Positions 1 through 8,647 of a stretch of 64,000 nucleotides of DNA are shown here, one piece after another. The DNA comes from Tangfeifania diversioriginum (GTDB lineage: Bacteria; Bacteroidota; Bacteroidia; Bacteroidales; Prolixibacteraceae), in contig CAMCBW010000012.1 of assembly GCA_945873105.1 (NCBI GenBank), forward strand, positions 1 to 64,000. Direction: 5' to 3'. Both the position numbers and the translations under genes were made by a program. Positions within the stretch are counted from its first letter, which is position 1. Each line of letters begins with the position of its first letter. The notes below the pieces were generated by a model. It was not told the DNA's origin. It searched no databases and was given only the letters and a program-made list of their open reading frames with translations.

Positions 1-31
1 GCCTTCGTAGGTTCGAATCCTGCTTTCCCCA
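1..31 (+). tRNA. tRNA-Tyr, 3' end only
   Basis: Only the end of a tRNA lies in the window. Positions 7-11 and 19-23 form the T stem around the loop TTCGAAT, 24-30 are the acceptor 3' strand and 31 is the discriminator A. The bases before the T stem (CCTTCG) look like the end of a long variable arm, and the block closely resembles the 3' end of bacterial tRNA-Tyr. The tRNA-Gly and tRNA-Thr that follow fit the common Thr-Tyr-Gly-Thr cluster. The anticodon is outside the window, so the identity is inferred. Confidence 0.75.
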
Positions 32-90
32 CACCAGATGCAGATGAATGATAGTCCGGTAATTTGCATTGTATCATCTAAAATCATTTT

Positions 91-163
91 GCGGGAGTAG
101 CTCAGTTGATAGAGCATTAGCCTTCCAAGCTGAGGGTCGCGGGTTTGAGTCCCGTCTCCCGCT
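91..163 (+). tRNA. tRNA-Gly (TCC)
   Basis: The full cloverleaf can be folded by eye. Acceptor strands are 91-97 and 156-162 with discriminator T163. The anticodon stem is 117-121 with 129-133, the loop is 122-128 and the anticodon TCC is at 124-126. The T loop reads TTTGAGT. No CCA is encoded. It lies between tRNA-Tyr and tRNA-Thr, so the three are probably one transcript. Confidence 0.95.
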
Positions 164-171
164 CTGATTTT

Positions 172-243
172 GCCGATGTAGCTCAGGGGTAGAGTACTTC
201 CTTGGTAAGGAAGGGGTCACGAGTTCAATTCTCGTCATCGGCT
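172..243 (+). tRNA. tRNA-Thr (GGT)
   Basis: Acceptor strands 172-178 and 236-242 pair, with discriminator T243. The anticodon stem CTTCC/GGAAG encloses TTGGTAA and the anticodon GGT is at 204-206. CCA is not encoded. In many Bacteroidota this tRNA is followed by tuf; here no tuf follows and the next genes are two very short reading frames and gap. Confidence 0.95.
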
Positions 244-257
244 CAATTTTGGACTAT
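244..257 (+). repeat. 14-base direct repeat beside tRNA-Thr, copy 1
   Basis: CAATTTTGGACTAT begins one base after the discriminator base of tRNA-Thr. The same 14 bases recur at 4697-4710, and at both places a GGCT lies just upstream (GGCT directly before it here, GGCTTGA at the second copy). Such a pair could be an old integration scar, but no integrase lies between the copies. Confidence 0.5.
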
Positions 258-405
258 CAACCTATAGACTAACAACTTGCATGTCCTGCAATTCTTTTAC
301 CTCAATTATTTTTAGGAAGATAAGCCATTGATTTGTGTTCAACAAAAGATTGAATATATTTGTGGGTGTTCCGTAAGCGTTTTGTTTTGGTTAAAATCTA
401 TTCTC

Positions 406-537
406 ATGAAAAAATTCCTGGCTCTTTTTTCTCTGCTCCTGGTGATGGTGATTCTATTTGCGCAGTGCAAGAGCAGTGAGTGTACCTACAAACCCAAAGC
501 GGCAAAAAGTTCAACTGTCTGGCAGAAAAAACGATGA
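406..537 (+). CDS. Small lipoprotein-like protein, tandem copy 1
   Basis: A 43-residue peptide. It has a short basic N-terminus (MKKF), a hydrophobic stretch at residues 4-19, Cys21 and a short polar tail with a Cys-Thr-Tyr-Lys-Pro-Lys block and a conserved Trp. I start it at 406 because the signal-like sequence begins there; the frame is open upstream to 328 with no signal logic. The Gln before Cys21 is unusual for a lipobox, so lipidation is uncertain. Its stop overlaps the start of a paralogue as ATGA (534-537), implying translational coupling. I do not recognise the family; a membrane-anchored peptide is the best structural description. Confidence 0.6.
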   Translation: MKKFLALFSLLLVMVILFAQCKSSECTYKPKAAKSSTVWQKKR

Positions 538-671
538 TTCAGGTGAGAAAATCGTTGGTCATATTGTCTCTGCTGCTGGTGGTTGCTTTACTTTTTGTAC
601 AATGTAAAAGTTGTGGGTGTACCTACAAACCCAAACCTGCCAAACATTCCAATTCCTGGAACAGGCGATGA
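534..671 (+). CDS. Small lipoprotein-like protein, tandem copy 2
   Basis: A 45-residue paralogue of the preceding peptide: hydrophobic residues 8-22, then Cys24 in the context LFVQC, then KS-CGCTYKPKPAK and a Trp four residues from the end. Shared features with copy 1 are the QCKS block, CTYKPK, AK and the C-terminal Trp with basic residues. The start at 534 overlaps the stop of copy 1 by four bases. The conserved cysteines (Cys24, Cys27, Cys29) could be lipidated, disulphide-forming or metal-binding; the sequence does not decide. Conservation of the tail between the two copies argues that both are real genes. Confidence 0.6.
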   Translation: MIQVRKSLVILSLLLVVALLFVQCKSCGCTYKPKPAKHSNSWNRR

Positions 672-761
672 TTTATTCCCCTTTTATCTGCTGTACGTTA
701 ACAATTTGTAAAAAGAGCGGCAAGCAGTTCCCTATTGTTCAAGATAATGAATTTATATCAT

Positions 762-769
762 TAACTTTG
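762..769 (+). promoter_or_regulatory. Bacteroidota -7 element upstream of gap
   Basis: TAACTTTG matches the Bacteroidota sigma-ABfr -7 consensus TAnnTTTG and lies 57 bases upstream of the gap start. No convincing -33 TTTG is found at the usual distance; the nearest TTG is at 735-737. Confidence 0.45.
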
Positions 770-823
770 CTGTGCTTTTTTTAAAAAGGTGTTTTATACT
801 TCTATAATTCTCAAAACGAATAG

Positions 824-1840
<1,017 letters not shown>

Positions 1841-1863
1841 TTGATCTTCCCCATAATAAAAAG

Positions 1864-1891
1864 AGCTCCCGATGAAGGGAGCTTTTTTTTT
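1864..1891 (+). terminator. Rho-independent terminator of gap
   Basis: AGCTCCC (1864-1870) pairs with GGGAGCT (1877-1883) around a six-base loop, followed by a run of T to 1891. Confidence 0.9.
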
Positions 1892-1978
1892 GAGGCATTG
1901 AGCCAGAAGATGCGAATTTCTGATAATCCAATTAGGCGGATGCACTGACTTGCCGTTTTTTGCAGGAGGAGGTATGTT

Positions 1979-3157
1979 TTAAGTCTCTACTTTAATTTCC
2001 TTTTTGTGTCTAATTAGGCCTAACATCATCACTATGGCTGATAAAACAATTACTTGAAGGATTAATGATTTATTGGCTATTTCTACTTGTTGACTATAAG
2101 GGATGCTCAAAAATAGAAGTATGGTAATTAGTCCGCGTGGCGCTATAAAAAGAAGTGGATTCATTGGCAACTTCAATATTCTTAAAAACAAAGCTCTAAT
2201 AAAAAAGATTGAAACTGTTATAATTATTGACCAGAAAATAGTATCTGTATTTAACAATTCTGGTGTTTCAATCAAATAGCCAAAGAGAAGGAAGAATAAA
2301 GACCGAAACATGAATGTTATTTCGGTTGTTATTTCTTTGAATTTCAGCACTTCCAAATTCAAAATTTCAGGCTTAAGCTTGGCGATCACCTTAAATTGTT
2401 TTAACTCATCAAGATTTCCAATAAACAAACCAAATATTAAAATGAAAATTAATGAAGGAAGATGGTATATCTTTGAAATTGAATATATTAGGATTATCAT
2501 TAAGATAATCGGAGTAAATTTGATGTGGTGCTTGATTTTGCTTAATAAAAAGGCAAGACCTAACGTTGATACAAATGAAACAATAATCATAGAGAGCAAT
2601 AGGAGTAAAAAGATGCCAAATGTTTCAGTTTTTAGATTGTCGTTTACTGCGATGAAATTAAAGAAGATAACACCGAAGATATCTGATAGACTGCTCTCAT
2701 AGGTAATGAATTCTTTATTTTTGGCAATTAAGTTTTTTGCGCTAGGAATGGCTATTGCACTGCTAATAATGGCCAATGGAATGGCATTCATTAATCCATT
2801 TTTGAATGATCCGCCACTGAAATAGTAAAAAGCGTAGGCCAATCCAAAACTGATCAGAAGCATTTGTAAGATTGCCATTAATGATGATTTTCCTACGATC
2901 GTCAACTTAGATTTATTCAATTCCAACTCCAAAGAGCCTTCCAATACAATAAGAATTAATCCTATTGTTCCTAGAATGGGCAGCACAGGGGTTAGATTGG
3001 GAATAGAAATATCAACGAAAATTGCAGCCTGTTTAACACTCCATCCCAATAGCAGTAGCAATATCACGGATGGTACTTTCGTTTTGGAAGAGCTAATATC
3101 AAACAGGTAGGCAATAAGCAGCAATGCGCTGATTGTTATAATGATAGCATTACTCAT
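1979..3157 (-). CDS. CPA-family cation:proton antiporter
   Basis: Polytopic inner-membrane protein of 392 residues, nearly all hydrophobic segments (about eleven to twelve), matching the membrane domain of the monovalent cation:proton antiporter superfamily, which exchanges Na+ or K+ for protons. The region Y-ESSLSD (residues 153-159) aligns with the CPA1 signature ESxxND, with Ser158 in place of the usual Asn. APRGLI at 339-344 supplies the conserved Arg341 late in the protein. There is no C-terminal regulatory domain. The gene begins eight bases after the stop of the dapB homologue, so the two form an operon, and both are visibly more AT-rich than their neighbours. Substrate is not determinable; the altered ND motif could change ion specificity. 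Confidence 0.8.
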   Translation of the reverse strand: MSNAIIITISALLLIAYLFDISSSKTKVPSVILLLLLGWSVKQAAIFVDISIPNLTPVLPILGTIGLILIVLEGSLELELNKSKLTIVGKSSLMAILQMLLISFGLAYAFYYFSGGSFKNGLMNAIPLAIISSAIAIPSAKNLIAKNKEFITYESSLSDIFGVIFFNFIAVNDNLKTETFGIFLLLLLSMIIVSFVSTLGLAFLLSKIKHHIKFTPIILMIILIYSISKIYHLPSLIFILIFGLFIGNLDELKQFKVIAKLKPEILNLEVLKFKEITTEITFMFRSLFFLLFGYLIETPELLNTDTIFWSIIITVSIFFIRALFLRILKLPMNPLLFIAPRGLITILLFLSIPYSQQVEIANKSLILQVIVLSAIVMMLGLIRHKKEIKVET

Positions 3158-3165
3158 AGCCGATA

Positions 3166-3918
3166 TTATTCAGAAGCAAAATAGGGTAATAAAATGTCTT
3201 CAAAGTTGTATAATCCATTTTTTTTGTTGGCTATATTTTCAGCGACGAACAGGACTCCATTTCCAAAAGCCTCTCTTGAAATAGATTCATGAATTAGACG
3301 CACTGTTTGAAATGGAAATCCAAAAATTACCTCGTGTTTGCCAACAATGCCACCTGCCCTTACGGAGTTTATATCTGACTTTTCTAAGTCTAAAGCCTCA
3401 GCAATTTTTATTGCTGTACCGGAGACTCCTTTTTTTTCTTTAAAGTGTTCTTCAATAATTTGAATATCAACCCAAGGAGCAATTTTTTTGAGAAACTTGG
3501 CAGCAAATAGTAAATAATTTACACCTAAAGTAATGTTGGGACTCCAAAATACAACTGTTTTTTCTGAGAGTTTTTTCAATAGTTCTTTTTCTGCATCACC
3601 ATAATGAGAAACTGCTGAGATGATTTTAATATGGCGTTTCCCAGCGATCTCACCATAAGTATAAATGCCGGTCTCTGATGAAAAATCGATGATAAAGTCC
3701 ACTGGATATTTGTCAAGGAGGTCTGATATTTTTATTTTAGAGGTTGAATAAATTAATCCTGGTTCGTTCGACTCAATGCCCAAGAATTCCGGTACGCTCC
3801 TACTCTCCAAGAGACTACTTCGTCTAAGTACCCATTCTAGACAAAAATCTTTATTTTGCAATATCACATTGGCAACTGCCTTGCCTGTTTTCCCAAATCC
3901 TATTAGTCCTATTTTCAT
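3166..3918 (-). CDS. Dihydrodipicolinate reductase-like protein (DapB family)
   Basis: DapB reduces dihydrodipicolinate (hydroxy-tetrahydrodipicolinate) with NAD(P)H in the lysine/diaminopimelate pathway. This 250-residue protein has the N-terminal dinucleotide motif GFGKTG (residues 7-12), SPNITLGVN at 126-134, and the substrate loop EEHFKEKKGVSGTA (156-169). The catalytic His158 and a Lys at 162 are kept, but the second His of the family motif is Phe159, and the usual Asp-Ala-Pro before SGTA reads Lys-Gly-Val. The C-terminal GxHxVxF block is present. It may be the housekeeping enzyme or a diverged paralogue; the altered loop and the linked antiporter make a paralogue plausible. No other lysine-pathway gene is nearby. 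Confidence 0.78.
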   Translation of the reverse strand: MKIGLIGFGKTGKAVANVILQNKDFCLEWVLRRSSLLESRSVPEFLGIESNEPGLIYSTSKIKISDLLDKYPVDFIIDFSSETGIYTYGEIAGKRHIKIISAVSHYGDAEKELLKKLSEKTVVFWSPNITLGVNYLLFAAKFLKKIAPWVDIQIIEEHFKEKKGVSGTAIKIAEALDLEKSDINSVRAGGIVGKHEVIFGFPFQTVRLIHESISREAFGNGVLFVAENIANKKNGLYNFEDILLPYFASE

Positions 3919-4722
3919 TTTTTGCCTCTTTAGTGTTCAGTTTGCACCTTTTTATTCCCTGGGCTTTCTACTTTAGACCTATTAAATTCATATTATAGGA
4001 TAGGATAATTCGCTGGTCGGAGAAAGGTTGTTTACAACTTATTCCGCTTCTAAATGTAGCGATAATTATTTTAACGGCCATTGCAGGTGAGGTGGATGAT
4101 TGCAGGCAAATATGAGTAATGCAGTTGCTTCCTATATCTTATGAACCGAGATAAAATCTCTGCACGTGATCAGCTTAACAAGAACAACTGAATCATAGAG
4201 TATTCAGACAATGTAGAAATACGCTATTCTTCCAGGAGAATGAATTATTACATCTTGTAAACAATTACAGAACTAAAATGAGATACATATGATTCTTCTG
4301 CAAGTCTAACATTTATAGGAGGTATTGATTGAAGCACCGTTTGGCAAAAACATAAACAATGCAAAAAGATTGCAGCATTCAGTAATTGTTAGTTCGAAGG
4401 CGGCCATTCAGAGAAAATGCAAATATTTTCAAATCCGTATGATCTTCAATGAGTAAGTCCACTCAGACTCTTTGATTTATCTATGTCAACTCTAACGTAT
4501 AATTCTATGGTTTGGAGATAAATGCTTTCAAACCAGATTCCCTCAGTTTTTATAACTGCCATAGATCTGACTTTTGATAAAAATGTGATTTTGAATTATG
4601 CTACAATTTTGAATCTCTCCCAACTACCCATGCGGGCAGCATGTTTTCATGGTTGGGGTCAATTTTATGAAAAAAAATATGATTGATTTGGCTTGACAAT
4701 TTTGGACTATAATTTTGCTGTT
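3919..4722. other. AT-rich intergenic stretch, no gene recognised
   Basis: About 800 bases with no credible reading frame on either strand, and no tRNA, hairpin terminator or repeat array recognised. It is as AT-rich as the adjacent dapB-antiporter pair. It may contain the divergent or shared promoters of its neighbours. It ends with a 14-base sequence (4697-4710) that also occurs next to the tRNA-Thr gene at 244-257. A decayed gene is possible but I could not identify one. Confidence 0.5.
4697..4710 (+). repeat. 14-base direct repeat, copy 2
   Basis: CAATTTTGGACTAT, identical to the sequence abutting tRNA-Thr at 244-257. It lies 13 bases beyond the stop of the small lipoprotein gene on the minus strand and closes the AT-rich region. 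Confidence 0.5.
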
Positions 4723-5085
4723 TTATGGCCTAATGGTAACCGTCGTCTCATAGCCGGCAGATACAGATCCGCTGCCGAAAATTACAATGATTTGATTGTA
4801 GTTGTTTTCAAAGTCGCAGTCGACATAATAGACGCCGGGATATAGATTGTCAAATCTTACCTGTCCGCTGTTGTTGGTAATCCTGGTTTGAGAATAGACA
4901 CTGTTGTTGAAGTCTGTTATATCATCATACAGGTAAACGGTGCTCCCGATCAGAGAGGTGCCGGCTCCATCCCGTGCATTGACCACCAGATCTCCGGTCT
5001 CCTCTACGTAGACAACCTCTTTTCTGCAACCAGAAGCTCCGACCAATGTTAGGAGTAGGAGAAAATAAAAAATGGTAAGTTTCAT
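4723..5085 (-). CDS. Small lipoprotein with carboxypeptidase-regulatory-like beta-sandwich
   Basis: 120 residues with a clear lipoprotein signal: hydrophobic residues 3-17 then GASGC with the lipidated Cys20. The mature part reads like a single Ig-like/prealbumin-like module (GDLVVNARDGAGTSLIGSTV, then GQVRFDNLYPGVYYVDC), the pattern of Cna-B/carboxypeptidase regulatory-like domains. These are structural domains in Bacteroidota surface lipoproteins, with no enzymatic residues. The gene stands alone on the minus strand. A specific role cannot be given. Confidence 0.7.
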   Translation of the reverse strand: MKLTIFYFLLLLTLVGASGCRKEVVYVEETGDLVVNARDGAGTSLIGSTVYLYDDITDFNNSVYSQTRITNNSGQVRFDNLYPGVYYVDCDFENNYNQIIVIFGSGSVSAGYETTVTIRP

Positions 5086-5195
5086 GTTTTTGAATTGTTT
5101 GTGATGCCTCTTTCAGCAAAGTCAAAGTTACTTTGCTGCAACCCGAAAGAGTTACACAATTCGATGAAGCTTTTACAAAATTCACAGCTGCAACA

Positions 5196-5705
5196 TCATG
5201 CATGTTTTTGGTGCAGGATTTTTTCTGTAAAAGCCAGCATGAGTGCCGACGCCAGGAAAATAAAATGAATGATGACCTGCCACATCACATGCTCGGTTTC
5301 GTGGTTTTTGATGTTGATAAAGGTTTGAAGCAGATGAATCCCAGACACCCCAACCAGGGAACCGGCCAATTTTACTTTTAGTGAACCTGCATCAATTTTT
5401 TGGAGCCACTCCGGTTTGTCTGCATGTTTGTCAATATCCAGCCGACTGACAAAGGTGGAATAGCCACCAATGATGACCATGATGAGAAGATTCGCTACCA
5501 TTGTGATGTCTACCAGGGTAAGTACTCCCAGCATTAGCACTGTTTCTGAAATTTCATTGATACTGGTCGTCAAATGAATCAGTTCTACCATGAATTTGTA
5601 GGTGTAAAGCAATCCTCCCAAAATAAGACCCAGATAGAGGGGTGCTTGCAGCCACCGGCTGGAGAAGATTAGTTTCTCTAATATAGTTTCAAATTTATTG
5701 CTCAT
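5196..5705 (-). CDS. yqhA: UPF0114 membrane protein (YqhA family)
   Basis: 169 residues with four hydrophobic segments at about 18-40, 52-82, 105-130 and 138-160. The sequence tracks E. coli YqhA closely: ASRWL/SSRWLQAP near the N-terminus, SLVD-TLVANLLIMV, GGYSTFVSRLDI, SLK-KLAGSLVG-SGIHLLQ and a final WQVIIHFIFLASAL. The family is of unknown function, an inner-membrane protein. It is read toward the small lipoprotein and lies 80 bases downstream of the YqaA/DedA-like gene, so co-transcription with that gene is plausible. Confidence 0.85.
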   Translation of the reverse strand: MSNKFETILEKLIFSSRWLQAPLYLGLILGGLLYTYKFMVELIHLTTSINEISETVLMLGVLTLVDITMVANLLIMVIIGGYSTFVSRLDIDKHADKPEWLQKIDAGSLKVKLAGSLVGVSGIHLLQTFINIKNHETEHVMWQVIIHFIFLASALMLAFTEKILHQKHA

Positions 5706-5785
5706 GAATTTTCTTTTTTAAATTTATTGTAAGCTAATGTTACCCATCATGTATTCGGCAAAACATCCAAAATGTTTGTTTTATT

Positions 5786-6400
5786 TTAAAGAAGATACTT
5801 AATTACAACAAAACCTCCGATCAATATCCCGGTGAAGCCCATTGCCAGCGTATTGAAATATCTTTCAATAAATTGTTTGATGCTGGGCCCAAATTTCCAG
5901 ATCAGGAAGGCCACCAAAAAGAACCTTGCCCCGCGGCTGATGATTGATGCCAATGAAAACATGGCCAGGTTAATGTCGAATACCCCTGCGGTAACAGTAA
6001 ACACTTTGTAAGGGATGGGGGTGAAGCCAGCTGTAAAGATTACCCAAAAATCCCATTCGTTGTACAATTGCCGGATACTTTCGTACAATCCGATCGTAAA
6101 TCCGGGAATGTTGTTGAAAAAGAAATTGGCAAAGCCGGTAAATTCTCCATTTGCCCCAATCCATGTATAATAACCCAAGCCGTAACCCACAAAAGCTCCT
6201 AAAAAAGAGCCAATTGTGCAGTTTAAGGCAAATAGGAAGGACTTTTTCTGACTGCCCAAGGCCAGTGCTATCAGCAATATATCAGGGGGTATAGGGAAGA
6301 ATACTGATTCAACAAAGGCAAGGATAAAGAGGGCCAAAGGTCCGTAAGGTGTCTCTGACCACTTTAATACCCAATCGTACATTTTTTTTAATCCAAACAT
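5786..6400 (-). CDS. YqaA-family VTT (DedA-like) membrane protein
   Basis: 204 residues with the VTT/SNARE-associated (DedA superfamily) pattern: an FxPIPPDxLLIALAL motif near residues 35-50, a Gly-rich helix (SFLGAFVGYGLGYYTW), then FTPIPYKVFTVTAGVF and a conserved Arg (SRGARFFLVAFLIWKFGP). Bacterial relatives act in membrane-lipid flipping or proton-coupled transport; the YqaA subgroup is uncharacterised. I take the ATG at 6400 giving MFGLKKMYDW; the frame extends eight codons to a TTG at 6424, which is less likely. YqhA lies downstream on the same strand. Confidence 0.85.
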   Translation of the reverse strand: MFGLKKMYDWVLKWSETPYGPLALFILAFVESVFFPIPPDILLIALALGSQKKSFLFALNCTIGSFLGAFVGYGLGYYTWIGANGEFTGFANFFFNNIPGFTIGLYESIRQLYNEWDFWVIFTAGFTPIPYKVFTVTAGVFDINLAMFSLASIISRGARFFLVAFLIWKFGPSIKQFIERYFNTLAMGFTGILIGGFVVIKYLL

Positions 6401-6577
6401 GCTATTAAACGATTTAAAATGCAACTATGCACATAGCAACTGAAGCAGTTACTTCACTGGCAATAGGATTCCTGTTAAAAAAGGGTGGATGTATCAACCA
6501 ATCACATGTTATCTCCTACCTGGTAATCATCCGGGGAGCAGCAACATTCCCCAATCGATTCAAATGGGATTAACTAT

Positions 6578-6880
6578 TCAGGAGAATTTTGGCGGTTTCC
6601 AGCTGGAAGCAGAATGCTCTTTTGGTGAATGCGATGGTATTGAAATAGAACTGTAGATCAGTTGCCTGTCAAAAGAATATGGGTGGACAACCAGATTAAT
6701 ATGGTCATCTTCAAATGAATCATCCTGGGTAAAAAAAATGGTGTCCTCACTATTCGGGTTAGCGGGAAATTCTACCTTGCAAAGGGGCGCATTGACATGC
6801 GTAGCGGCTTCAAGTCCCAAACAAACAAACAGCGTTGTCAGGAATACCAGTCGGAATACGATGTGCTTTAAAACTTTCAT
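6578..6880 (-). CDS. Small secreted protein, unknown
   Basis: 100 residues. Residues 1-26 form a signal peptide (basic start KVLKH, hydrophobic core, cleavage near EAA). The mature part is acidic in the middle (SEDTIFFTQDDSFEDD) and ends in a proline/lysine-rich tail. It has two cysteines at most outside the signal and no recognised domain. It sits alone, 101 bases downstream of the LysM-protein operon end and on the same strand. Function unknown. Confidence 0.55.
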   Translation of the reverse strand: MKVLKHIVFRLVFLTTLFVCLGLEAATHVNAPLCKVEFPANPNSEDTIFFTQDDSFEDDHINLVVHPYSFDRQLIYSSISIPSHSPKEHSASSWKPPKFS

Positions 6881-6981
6881 TGTCGGCGAAAGTAATATTT
6901 AAAACAGATGATTTTCTTAATTAAATGTTAAGGATGGAATAAAAAGAATCTGCAAGAAACTGCCAGCCATTGGGTATGGGT

Positions 6982-8637
6982 TCACTTTTCATGCCTGATA
7001 TCACCCAGTGATCTCATATCAAAGGAGTTGGTATACTCAACTACCGTGAAGCTGTTGTTGGTATAACCCCCAAAGTCGGGGAGTTTGGTGAAATGGTAGG
7101 AGGTATGGAGCAAGCTGGTCTTGTTGGTCGATGAAATCATCGGGGGAAGTTTTTCCGCTCTGTTCAGTGATTGCAGGAAAAATGTGGTTACATCGTATCC
7201 CTGAAAGGCAAATAGGGAGGGCTCCGTACCGAATTCTCCCTTGAAGTTTTCCACGAAAGTGGAAACCGACGGAAGGCTGTAATTGACAAAATAGGTGGAG
7301 AGGTACCGTAGGTTTACACTGTGAAGATTCTCCGTCTCGATGCTTTGCATCCGTGTAAATTCCTGTACGCCAATGAGAATGACAGGGTATTTTTTTGATA
7401 GCAGGGTAAGGCGGTTCATTGCGACACTGACACTTACCTCATTGTGGTCGGCCATGACCAGGATATTTGGTCTGTCGACGGAAAACTGGGATTCAAGTTC
7501 GCCAACTCCTTTTGTCCAAATGTTATAGGCTTTCAGGTGGCTGGCAGATGATTCCGAATTGCCGCTTTTCCCTGAAATATACTCCCGGATCTGACGGGTA
7601 TCGGAACTTCCACTGCCTCCTTCCAGAAAGAAAATGTCATCTTTTGGAAATTCTTTCAGAATGTAATCTGCGGTGGCATCAATTCTAAGTTTTTTGACCG
7701 GATTAACCTGGAAATACCAGGCGTTGGTTTTGGTGTATTTGTCTTCCGTGGAGAGTGGAGATACCATTGGGATCCGGTTTTTGGCGCTCAGTTCGGAGAT
7801 GATGCGTTGGCTTTCCGGATATACAGGCCCTATCAGCAAATCCAGGGAGAGAAACTCCGGTTTTTTAACCAATGATTCGACATTTGAGTTGCTCTTCTCG
7901 GTGTCGTACACATAAAGTTTGACCTTCATTCCGGTTTTGGTGAGCTGCTCTACTGCCATCAATGCCCCCTGGTAGAAGGCCAGAAAGCTGAGGGTCTTGG
8001 CAGTTGGCTTGAGGCTGTCGGTCACTGCAGCAGAAATCGGAAGATAGAGTCCAACCTTCATCGTTTGTGCCGGATCTTTTGCCTTGTAAGGCACCGGGGT
8101 GTCCTGGTGTGGTGTAATGTCTGCGGGTGGTTCCTTGACTATAAATTCCTCTTTTGACTTGATAGGTATGTGTATGATTTTACCCGCTTTCAAACCCTCT
8201 TTCAATTCGGGATTGTATTGAAGAAGCTCCGCTTCATCCACCCCATACCTCAGTTTCAATTGGTAAAAATTGTCCCCGCTTACGGTTAAATACTCAAGGA
8301 ATTTGTCATCGTCTTTTTTTGCAATTGGCGTTTTCAGATAGGAGTGATCCGGTATTTTCAGCACCATTCCTTTTTTTATTACCCCGGAGACGTGTTTGTT
8401 GGCAGCCAGAACTTCTTCCTGGGTACAGGCATAGAACCTGGCAATGGAGTAAAGTGTCTGGTTTTTTTGAACGGTATGAAGGATGTAGCGATCCTCACCA
8501 ATCACTACTTTTTCCAAGGGTTTGGTCTCCTGACAGGGTGAAATATAGGCTGAAAAAGCCAACAAAAGAAGCAGGAGAAGACCCTGCATGCGGTAACCTC
8601 CCGGTAGTTCTTTTGCTGATTTTTTGCTCAGGGACAT
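6982..8637 (-). CDS. LysM-repeat protein with periplasmic-binding-like domain
   Basis: 551 residues from ATG 8637. I prefer this start because it lies 10 bases after the upstream stop; the alternative ATG at 8673 would overlap that gene. A signal sequence (LLLLLLLAF) is followed by two LysM modules: one from YILHTVQKNQTLYSIARFY to a GxxLKIP end, and one from YLTVSGDNFYQLKLRYGV to KIIHIP. From about residue 190 the sequence has the fold pattern of type 1 periplasmic binding proteins (VGLYLPIS, LLIGPVY, IPMVSPLS, FFLEGG, GYDV). It is probably anchored to peptidoglycan in the periplasm. LpoA-like activation of cell-wall synthases is an analogy only. It is last in the nfn operon. Confidence 0.8.
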   Translation of the reverse strand: MSLSKKSAKELPGGYRMQGLLLLLLLAFSAYISPCQETKPLEKVVIGEDRYILHTVQKNQTLYSIARFYACTQEEVLAANKHVSGVIKKGMVLKIPDHSYLKTPIAKKDDDKFLEYLTVSGDNFYQLKLRYGVDEAELLQYNPELKEGLKAGKIIHIPIKSKEEFIVKEPPADITPHQDTPVPYKAKDPAQTMKVGLYLPISAAVTDSLKPTAKTLSFLAFYQGALMAVEQLTKTGMKVKLYVYDTEKSNSNVESLVKKPEFLSLDLLIGPVYPESQRIISELSAKNRIPMVSPLSTEDKYTKTNAWYFQVNPVKKLRIDATADYILKEFPKDDIFFLEGGSGSSDTRQIREYISGKSGNSESSASHLKAYNIWTKGVGELESQFSVDRPNILVMADHNEVSVSVAMNRLTLLSKKYPVILIGVQEFTRMQSIETENLHSVNLRYLSTYFVNYSLPSVSTFVENFKGEFGTEPSLFAFQGYDVTTFFLQSLNRAEKLPPMISSTNKTSLLHTSYHFTKLPDFGGYTNNSFTVVEYTNSFDMRSLGDIRHEK

Positions 8638-8647
8638 TTTTGCCGAT

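Noticed and set aside
3919-4722. Hidden gene or insertion-sequence remnant in the AT-rich gap
   Set aside because: All short frames lack family features; no inverted terminal repeats or transposase motifs were found.
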